From Furcasterigmium furcatum (taxonomy: Eukaryota > Ascomycota > Sordariomycetes > Glomerellales > Plectosphaerellaceae): a stretch of DNA of 64,000 bases. The first letter of the stretch is position 1, and the number at the start of each line of letters is the position of its first letter. This document shows positions 56,510-64,000 of the stretch, one piece after another. The stretch spans positions 62,001-126,000 of the forward strand of contig BCIA01000001.1 in NCBI GenBank assembly GCA_001599815.1, given 5' to 3'. Position numbers and translations under genes: made by a program. The notes under the pieces are model-generated. The model did not search any database. It was not told where the DNA came from and saw only the letters and a program-made list of their open reading frames with translations.

Positions 56510-56949
56510 CTCGGCTCGGGGGGCGAGGCCCTCTTTATCGGAATGTCGGTTCGGGGTCTCTGGCTGTCAACGCCATGCGGGGAAACGAGTCAAAGTTACC
56601 ACGAACTAAAACCGAAATAGCAAGCCTCAGCGCACTAAGTCGGTCACGACCAAGGTTCTCTCTGGCGAGAACCCCGAAACCTGGGGGGAAAAGCGGAGTT
56701 GGGGATCCGGGGGAGTGGACGCCCCTTTGCCCAGATGTCTTTGGCTCAGGAGGCCCTTCATGGGCTTGGATTCGCAATGCTCCCCTGCCAATTCGGTTGC
56801 CGGAATGCCTCGTCCATGGATGTGCATTTAAGCAACACCATCGCCGGTTGATGCGAGATGCTCCAGTCCGGCAGAGCATCCCCATCGTCTTCGCTCATAT
56901 TGCCGCCGCCGCCGTACAACCACTCAATCTCGATCCCTCTTCCACCGCA
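56510..56949. promoter_or_regulatory. Bidirectional promoter, Zn2Cys6 factor / MFS carrier
   Basis: Contains CGG-N5-CGG at 56539-56549 (CGGAATGTCGG), followed two bases later by CGGGGTCTC, matching the flank of the site at 51733. This suggests autoregulation of the factor as well as control of the carrier. Confidence 0.5.
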
Positions 56950-59027
56950 ATGGCCCAGCCGGCCCACGACTGGACAACGATCCAGCCAGACAGCAAATGG
57001 ACGATCCTCAAGAAACAGAAGCGAATCGCCCTCTGGGCGGTCTACATCTCGTTCGGTTCCATGATGATGGGTAAGTGTTGAGGTGGGCGTCACCAGAGCT
57101 GCGCTGACAATCCCAGGCTTTGACTTTGGCATTGCTGGCACAGCGGCTGCCTTTCCTGCGTTCCAGCAGGCTATGGGCATCCCGTATCCCTCGCAGCCTT
57201 CTGGCTATCTGATCCCTGCCTATGTACGTCTCTCGGAGCCTCGAGCTAGTCGCAAGTGAAGGTTCTGACTGTCGGTGCAGGTACATTCCGCATGGTCTGG
57301 CGTGTCAACTGGCGGCGACATCGTTGGCGTTATGCTCTCAGGTTGGATCATGGAACGCATTGGGCGAAAGAAGACTGTGATCATCGGCGACATCTTGACA
57401 GCTGTGGGTGTTGGCATCCAGGTGGCCGCACACGACTGGAAAACGTTTCTTGCCGGGAGACTGATCAATGGTGAGGCAAGCTACCAGCCCATGAAGAGTG
57501 TATGCGGTACTGACTCCATTCACAGCAATTGGATTTGGCATCGTTTTCATAGTCGGTCCTATTTGGATTGGCGAGACCGTCCGCCCCGAGCTTCGCGGAA
57601 TGTTTCTCTGCTTGACCAACGGCATGATTGTCTTCGGGCAGTTCATTCTCTCGTACGTCCAGATCCCCTTTACCTGAGGCTCTTGCTGACCGTTTGAACA
57701 ACAGCCTCACCGCATACGGCGTGGCGAATATCCCGGGCAAGTGGTCTTATCAGAGCCTTGTCGTCCTCCAGTTCGCCTTCGTGGCCGCCATCGCCATCCC
57801 GTGGCCTTGGTTTCCAGAATCACCGTACTGGCTCTTGCGACGGGATCGCGACGAGGCGGCTCGGTCAGCTCTTCAGAGAATGCACGGGAAGCGTGAAGAT
57901 GGTCTCATCGAGGCCGAGGTTGATCGAATCCGCGAAATGATGAGAGCCGCTGACGAACTGGCCACCAGCTTGAGTCTGAGCGGTCCTCCGCTGCTCCAGG
58001 TTCTCAAGCCTCCTCACCTGGTAAGTTCACATGTCACCAATCTAAACTTGTCCATGGACCTGACCCTCTTGACAGAAACGAACCCTGATCTCGATGCTGG
58101 CACCCCTCGCGCAGCAGTTCATCGGCGCCGCTTTTGTGCTCGGATACATCACCTACTTCTTGTCTCTGCTCGGGATTAGCGAATTTTTCACGGTCTCGGT
58201 CGTCCTTTACTGCGTCATGCTCCTCAGCAACCTGTCCGCTTTCCCCTTGATTGAGACGGCCGGCCGCAGACGACTGCTTCTCACGGGCATGATCTTCCTC
58301 ACGATAACAGAACTGGTATGTGTCGAGGTTGAATGGCTTATGTCATGTGTCTAATGGTTTCTAGGTCATGGGAATCATGGGAGTCGTTGGTAACGCCGCA
58401 GCTCTCTGGGTCACGCTTGTGTGCATCTTCCTGTGGTAAGCCCGACCTTGAACAAAGCTCAAATACTGTACAGGTTGCATCTAATACATGAGATCAGGGC
58501 TCTAGTATACCAATGCACTCTTGGCTCAGTTGGGTTCGCCATCGCCGGCGAGATCGCCTCGGCTCCCGTGAGAGCGCCGACCCTCTCTCTGATCGGAGCC
58601 ATGCAGGGCTTCAGGTAAGAATCCCTGAGCCCGTTTCACGCACCATCACTAACATCCTCCAGCGGCTGGCTCATTGGTTTCATCAGTCCCTACATGATCA
58701 ACCCCGATGCCGGAAACCTCGGGGCCAAAGTAGGCTTCGTCTTCGCGGGCCTTGGACTGCCGATGTGTGTCCTCTTCTACTTCTTCATCCCAGAGACAAA
58801 GGGTTTCAGCTTCGAGATTGTGAGTGTGAACTGCACCATTTATGTATGCAATAGCTAACAGAACCCAGATCGACAAACTGTTCACAGATGGCGTCAAGCC
58901 GAGACAGTTCCGACGCGAAGGACGGCTCTTGACCGAGGCTGGATTCGGGCTGGACATGATGGAGACCGCGCGAGACGCCAAAGAGTCCGAGGTCACTGCT
59001 ATCGAGACCGAGCGGGTGAGCAGCTAA
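56950..59027 (+). CDS. MFS sugar transporter, alpha-glucoside/hexose permease-like
   Basis: 534-residue sugar porter in ten exons: 56950-57070, 57117-57223, 57281-57470, 57526-57652, 57705-58020, 58076-58315, 58365-58435, 58498-58614, 58663-58819, 58869-59027. All phases agree. Motifs: GFDFGIAGTAAAFPAF after TM1, GWIMERIGRKKTVI, RLINAIGFGIVF, GETVRPELRGMF, FPESPYWLLRRDR, LIETAGRRRLLLTG and FIPETKGFSFEI. The overall pattern is that of fungal maltose/alpha-glucoside-type carriers, but substrate cannot be told. Divergent from the Zn2Cys6 factor, so likely its target and a second uptake route of the cluster. Confidence 0.9.
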
Positions 59028-59280
59028 GCTAAGATGTTGGCACTATTCGCGCGAGGAGACCCTACTGGCACCTTGAATGCCTGCCTTACCTCAGCTCGAC
59101 CATGCCAGAAACTGAGAACCGTCTGTCTTAGTTAATCATCTGAAGTGACGTAATTCCTGTTACAAGTTGGGTGTATAGGAACAGTGGATTGACAATCGGA
59201 AACAGTTGTTTTGTTAGAATGGAAGACCCAAGACCTCTGCTCCCACAACATCCGAAAGATTCAGACCGTCACCTGCCAGC

Positions 59281-60625
59281 CTAGTTCAAGCACTGAGAGT
59301 ACCACTGGTTCGAGGCCCGGCAGGTACCTGAAGAGCAGCAAGTCGGCCCAGCCCACCCCTGGCCACCGCACTGGCCCCAGAGCGCAGCACACTGGGGATT
59401 GGGCGTGGACGTGGGCGTGGGCGGATTAGTCGGGGTAGGAGGAGTACCGCCAGAGCAACCCTGGCCCAGAATGCAGGCCCTCTCAGCGGCGGTACTAGAG
59501 AGTTAGTCAGACATTGTTCACGCAGTGGAAGCAGCACTACTCACATTCCAATCACGTAGCCGTGGCGGTACGGCTGGTTCAGCGACACCGACGATGTGCC
59601 CCAGTTTGCGCCGGCGATGTTGGTTGTCGCGAACGGCTGGTAGCCGCGGCCTCGGGTATAGTCATCGATGAAGAGGTGCCACTGCAATGGTCAGTCTAGT
59701 ACTTCAGGCATGGTGGGTTCACGCACCCTGTTGGGGTTCTGGTTGTCCTGGAAGGCCAGCGGTCCTTCACCGGCGGGAAGGCCCTGACCGATTCTCTGAC
59801 GATCAACAGTCCAAGGTCCGTCGAGGCTCGCGGAGCTGGCCTGTTCGAGGAGCTGGTCGGGCCCGTTCTTGCTGATACGGTAGTAGCGTCTGGTGACGGG
59901 ATCCCACTTGACAGTGGCGTCCATGCCGGCGCCCCTGAGCCAGATCTCGGCGGGGGNAAAGGTGACAAAGTCGCGGGNGAACGATCTCATGATGAACCAG
60001 CCCTGGCCAATGATGTGGCTGGTCCAATGGACGAGGTCTATCCGAGTCAGTCGGCAGCACGGGAGGAAGGTAAGCAGGGCACTTACACTGCGACCGAGAA
60101 GGGTCCCAGATAGCATCGGGAGCCCAGGTCATGCCGGCGTTGTCAGGGCTGACGCGTCTGAGGAATGGGCCAGACCAATTCCGAAGATTAGAACTTTCCC
60201 AGACAACGAGATGCTTGGAGCCGCGGGTTGTGTAGTCATCTCCAACGTCCCAACCGCGCTCCCAGACCCGGAGATCGGTGGCGACGATGAAGAACTTGCT
60301 GCCATCGGGGCTGCGGATGATGGAGGGGTCACGAACGCCCCTGGTTCCGACGGTCGAGGTCAAAAAGGGACCGCCGCTCCCGACGCGAGTCCAAGAGCTC
60401 GGGTTGTTGTTATTGGACACAGAGAAGTAGATCTGTTCGCCGTTGGCAGTACCTTCGCCGGTGAACTGTTCACAGTTAGTAACCAGCCATGGGGCCTGGC
60501 TCGGGCAGCATACGCACATAGACAAACAGGTAGTCGCTGTACGTGGACTGTCGAGGCTGCAACGTGCTGGGCGTTGCGGCCGCGAGGGAAGCCAAGGCGA
60601 CCGTGACGAAGGAAGAGAAGCGCAT
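59281..60625 (-). CDS. Secreted GH43 glycosidase with C-terminal CBM1
   Basis: 382-residue enzyme from exons 60625-60518, 60465-60087, 60037-59727, 59681-59545 and 59494-59281. Signal peptide MRFSSFVTVALASLAAAT. GH43 five-blade propeller: DYLFVYFTGEGTANGEQIYF, RDPSIIRSPDGSKFFIVATD (candidate base Asp), WAPDAIWDPSRSQ, GMDATVKWDP. A Pro/Thr linker leads to a fungal cellulose-binding module (CBM1) at about residues 346-382: WGQCGGQGWAGPTCC and CRASNQWYSQCL with all Cys in place. Likely an arabinofuranosidase or xylosidase acting on plant wall. Two undetermined bases (59957, 59978) each give an ambiguous NCC codon without shifting the frame. TATA-like box near 60713. Confidence 0.88.
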
Positions 60626-61528
60626 GGCGGCGATTTGAGTGGAAGGTGTCTGCTGCAGGTAGCTTGCTGAGGCAGTAGAAGGTCGGTTTCCATCACGTTC
60701 CTAGCGGCCCTTTATAAGTTCGAGCTGAGAGAATTGCAGTGCAACCCTGCAAGTTGTGTCCAGGTGCACTGCACTGCGATGTGAGTGGAGCGCATCGACC
60801 TTGGAGTCTTCTTGGGATATACGGCTGTCTTCCTCCGCGCCACGGTCACATCGTTGATTACGGGGTTGAGTGCTTGGAAGTGTCGACTTCTTTGAATGGC
60901 TCGGAAAGGATAAACATCCGCTGGCCTGGGACATCGGCAGACGCCAGCGGGAGATCCTCCAGCCCGGGATGTCTGACGCTTGCTCGAAAAGACCGGTTCA
61001 ATTCGATTAATCGAACCAGAGAGCGGGGGACCCTGGAGCCGGAACACGCAATAGCGTTGCATTGAACCCTGCGAGTGGCGGCGTTGGGATGGTCTTGTTG
61101 GAGCGCTTGAGATCCAGCGTTGGCTTGTCTCCCAAGCCATATACGCACTTCGGAGACCTCCCATCCGTGGCCACGGCAACGCCAAGGAAAGCATTTATTG
61201 CGAGCACGACATTCATTATCAAATATGGAATTCAGCCAAAGCCGCAAGAATACGAGGCCCAACCCGCCAGGTCCATCCGCAGTGGACGTCGTTGCTGTTT
61301 TGAGGCAGCGGGGTTTCCCGGCCTCGGTTCTCAGGCTTTGGGGCACTGCCGTGTGGTCAGTCACATAGATGAGGACTAGCCATTAATATTAAGTAGCTAT
61401 AAGGAGTTATCTGGCCATTTCAAATCTGAGGCGATATTCCCAGATCCTCAGTCGGTAAGTATCTAGCCTCCCCGTCGATCGGTATGCGGCTTCTTGCCCT
61501 GCTAGCAGCCTTGGGTGCATATTTTCTC
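60626..61528. other. Intergenic; promoter of the GH43-CBM1 gene
   Basis: No gene supported. A 14-bp perfect palindrome TTCGATTAATCGAA lies at 61002-61015, about 380 bp before the GH43-CBM1 start. No clear CGG-N5-CGG element was found here, so membership of this gene in the regulon is less sure. Confidence 0.45.
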
Positions 61529-62684
61529 CTAGGCATCTGCCTTGTTGCCTGTCGGACCTGTCGAGCTGACTACCCTGGCGAAAATTGCTGCTCTCTCCTC
61601 CTGGAGAGCGACCCTCGTGTCTTCAAGCACGGTTTGGCGGATGGTGAGCTCCTCGATGAGGGCGTGCTGGCGCGATACGCATTCGGCTGAAATCTCAGAT
61701 AAAGCTTGCCGACAGTTGAAGACGGACAGCTTTGACCTCTTGATCTTCTCGTGGAAGTCCCAGTCGGAAAACACGTTGTCGAAAACGACGTCCATCATGA
61801 TTCCTCCCTGGTCAATATTGACGTTGGGCAGGTTCCTGATGGCAGGATTCAAGGCCTGAGCCTGCATGATGCGCATCTTGGCCTCGGTGCAGCACATCTC
61901 GGCCTTGTGGAGGCAGTTCCGCTTCATGTAGGCGCCCGAGTCGAAGCCGATGATGTCGGCTTGGGAGTAACTGAGCGCCTGGTCCATCTGCCCCAGGGCC
62001 TCCTTGAGCAGGTCGGCGGCGCCGCGGAGATGACGGGCCACCTGTTGCTCAGTCTCGAGCTCCAAGCGCTTCTGGTGATAAGACTGCAGGGCAGCCTCGC
62101 TGGCGCGCTCCTTGGCATCCTCCTCGGGGTAGTCCTGGGTGTGACCGCCGAAGATGTCCGAGTAGAGCGCGTCGAGCTCGCGCTGGGCCTGCTCCCTCCG
62201 CTCCACCTCGGCCTGGTACTCTCCCTTGACCTTGGTTGCTTCTTCAATCTGCGAGCGAAGAGATTCTCCGATGTTGTCCTCGCGGTGCAGGTTTTGCAAC
62301 GCCTCAAAATACTCCCGCTCCTCCTTGGCGGCCTTTTCGGCGAACGAGGCGCCCTTTCCGACGGCCTTGTGCAGGAACCTTCGGGCGGTGCTGTCGCGGT
62401 ACTTTTCGTGGTCTTTGAGCTCCCTGTCCCGCGCCCTCTCGAGCTTGCTCCTGGTCTCGGTTGACGTCTTCAGAAGGCCCTCGAGCTCCGTCAGGAGGCG
62501 GGCCTGCTCTTGGAGTGACGCCGGGGCATGGTCCGTCTCAGACAGGATCCTGAGAAGGTCTGTATTGCGGGACGCAGCCTATTGATCCTTTAGTCTCTCG
62601 AAGTCTGGGGCTAATGGTGCCAGAAGAATCTCACAGGGATTGACGTACCTGGCCGATCTTGTCGGCGACGATGGATTGGCTCAT
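61529..62684 (-). CDS. Coiled-coil protein of unknown function
   Basis: 361-residue soluble protein from exons 62684-62649 (MSQSIVADKIGQ) and 62578-61529; intron 70 nt with donor GTACGT. Almost entirely alpha-helical and charged, with coiled-coil stretches (LLTELEGLLKTSTETRSKLE, EVERREQAQRELDALYSDIF, RQTVLEDTRVALQEERA). Ordered features between them include FGGHTQDYPEEDA and DMQ-poor helices with CLHKAEMCCTEAKMRIMQA. No signal peptide, membrane segment or catalytic motif. It looks like a conserved fungal hypothetical protein; I do not recognise a named family. Confidence 0.8.
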
Positions 62685-63425
62685 GGGAATGGAGGCGGCA
62701 AGGCGCCAGTCAGGAACTCGGGATGCAAAAGTGGGCGATGTGAGACACGCGTTTAGCATCATGCCAGCCTGATTGCGGGTAATTATTATACTAGGCGCCA
62801 AAGGAGGCCGCCAACGTTGTACATGATTGCGGAGTAAGCAACAAAGGTGGTTGCACAGCCCTCGAAACTGTGCCGCAGGTGATCAGTCCAACGCCACACC
62901 AAACTGAGAAGATCTGCGGGGCTGGCTAGCAGTACTGAGGAGTAGTGAAGCAATGCGGGTTTTTACACTTCCATCATCCATGTCACGAGGGCGATCTCGC
63001 GGGGCGGGGTTCACAGCTGGGGCGCGGACAAAAGGGTCTCAGCAAGGATCGCCTCTCGGGACCATAGCGACTAGTAGACTGCGGATCGAAACTTGGATAA
63101 TTCAGATGACCTCTCACTCAAGGTCAAGAAACTGACATAGGGTCTCTCTTGATTTCAATAAGTAGAGGTGCCCCGTTATCCATTAGAGCAAATCCGAGGG
63201 CAGCGTATCTAGACGGCAACGTCTCTTGTCGGCAACGTACCTAGACTGGCCATGTGTATTGTGGCCCTCATGCCGGAGTAAGTCAATATATAGGTGCTTG
63301 TCGTTGCCCCTCCCTGGTGATGCTAGAGGAGTATGCTTAAATTCAAGTGAGTCGGAGGGTCACAAGTTATCTCGGCGTTACTTTTCCTTTATTTATTTAT
63401 CTTAGAACAAAAGCTCTTCCGATGC
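62685..63425. other. Intergenic with dispersed repeat copy B
   Basis: No gene. Contains the second copy of the dispersed repeat (63048-63274) and, near 63385-63400, an AT-rich TTTATTTATTTAT stretch beside the 3' end of the amidohydrolase gene. Confidence 0.45.
63048..63274. repeat. Dispersed repeat, copy B
   Basis: Diverged relative of 32488-32669. Shares AGATGACCTCT and the end block GGCCATGT ... CCCTCATGC. It has extra internal sequence including a partial self-repeat (CGGCAACGT twice). Confidence 0.6.
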
Positions 63426-64000
63426 CTATTTCGTCCTGAATTCCGGGGATGTGGTCGCCGCTCCCTCCTTTAGTCGCTTCTGTATCTTTGCGGCCTCTTC
63501 CTTAACATTTCCCAGCGGCGCTATCGGCGTCAACTTATGCTCCCTGCCCAAGGCCATAACAAAACGCGGCTCTCCGAATGCGGTAATGTCGGTTATGGGA
63601 TTCCCGTTGAGGGCGATGATGTCGGCGGCCAGTCCAGGGCTAAGGCGCCCCGTCTCCTCAGCCAGCCCGCAGTGCTTCGCGGCATTCTCGGTGGCGATTT
63701 GGATGATCTCTCGGAGGGAGTAGCCAGCATCTTGCAAGACGCCCAGGCCATCAGCGTACCGCTCAAACCGGCAAAGGCCAATGCCGGCATCAGTTCCGCC
63801 AACAAGGCACACGCCCGCCTCGCGCATCTGGCGCAGGTTGTCCACGATGGCCTCCCGCTCGTCCCAGGGACAGAAGTAACTGTGGGATGTGCAAGCGGTG
63901 TTCATTGTAGGGCACACGGAAATTCCGCCGTCGACGAGCTTCTTGGCCACCTTGGCATCGAAGACGGCGCGTCCCGACGCGTCGATCCATGCGCAGTGCT
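63426..64000 (-). CDS. Amidohydrolase family enzyme, 5' part missing
   Basis: C-terminal 191 residues of a metal-dependent amidohydrolase (imidazolonepropionase/prolidase-like TIM barrel); the gene continues beyond the window end. The frame is open from 63998 and begins HCAWIDASGRAVFDAK. Visible features: SVCPTMN, the metal-ligand Asp in VGGTDAGIG, the helix EIIQIATENAAKHCGLAEETGRLSPGLAADIIALNGNP typical of the C-terminal composite domain, and the C-terminus SPEFRTK. No intron in the visible part. Substrate (cyclic amide, dipeptide or xenobiotic) cannot be told. Confidence 0.88.
   Translation of the reverse strand, partial: HCAWIDASGRAVFDAKVAKKLVDGGISVCPTMNTACTSHSYFCPWDEREAIVDNLRQMREAGVCLVGGTDAGIGLCRFERYADGLGVLQDAGYSLREIIQIATENAAKHCGLAEETGRLSPGLAADIIALNGNPITDITAFGEPRFVMALGREHKLTPIAPLGNVKEEAAKIQKRLKEGAATTSPEFRTK

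Noticed and set aside
1..64000. CRISPR arrays, rRNA, tRNA or complete transposons
   Set aside because: No regularly spaced repeats, no recognisable cloverleaf with a GGTTCGAATCC-type arm, no terminal repeats or transposase/reverse transcriptase motifs were found by eye; a tRNAscan or RepeatMasker run could still reveal something small.

Overview
The window is nuclear DNA from a filamentous ascomycete (Pezizomycotina, most likely a Sordariomycete). The genes are split by many short introns (about 45-65 nt, GTAAGT-like donors, CTAAC-like branch points just before the acceptor). The gene set is typical of the group: fungal Zn2Cys6 and fork head regulators, MTC1, a fungal XLF, MFS sugar carriers and a CBM1-tailed glycosidase. 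I joined exons by eye from splice signals and reading phase. I saw no tRNA, rRNA, CRISPR array or intact transposon.

Left part (1-28 kb), mostly housekeeping and general genes: 3' end of an MFS quinate/sugar permease; fork head factor; XLF-type end-joining factor (-); a gene-poor, AT-richer stretch of about 3 kb; bicovalent-flavin oxidase with a likely myristoylated N-terminus; ribosomal protein uL14; AT-hook nuclear protein (-); MTC1 homologue; malic enzyme; secreted Gly/Lys and Asn/Gln/Asp repeat protein (-); hemerythrin-like protein with a GC-AG intron (-); UPF1-like SF1 helicase (-) whose 5' leader is tandemly duplicated.

Middle (28-41 kb): a roughly 4.5 kb gene desert with a possible decayed regulator and a diverged dispersed repeat; a 12-exon amino-acid permease (-) with a second GC-AG intron; a secreted Cys-rich protein resembling the C-terminal module of killer-toxin-like chitinases; a MATE transporter.

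Right part (41.6-60.6 kb): what looks like a carbohydrate-utilisation cluster. It holds a secreted GH43 exo-beta-1,3-galactanase-type enzyme, a lactose-permease-like MFS carrier divergent from an intracellular GH2 beta-galactosidase, a GFO/IDH/MocA oxidoreductase, a small unknown protein divergent from a PhyH-type dioxygenase, a Zn2Cys6 regulator divergent from a second MFS sugar carrier, and a secreted GH43 enzyme with a CBM1. A simple model: the galactanase and the CBM1 enzyme attack plant arabinogalactan or hemicellulose outside the cell, the carriers import galacto-oligosaccharides, the GH2 enzyme hydrolyses them, and the regulator acts through a CGG-N5-CGG element that recurs in the intergenic promoters. 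The last 3.5 kb carries a coiled-coil protein of unknown function and the 3' part of an amidohydrolase running off the window.
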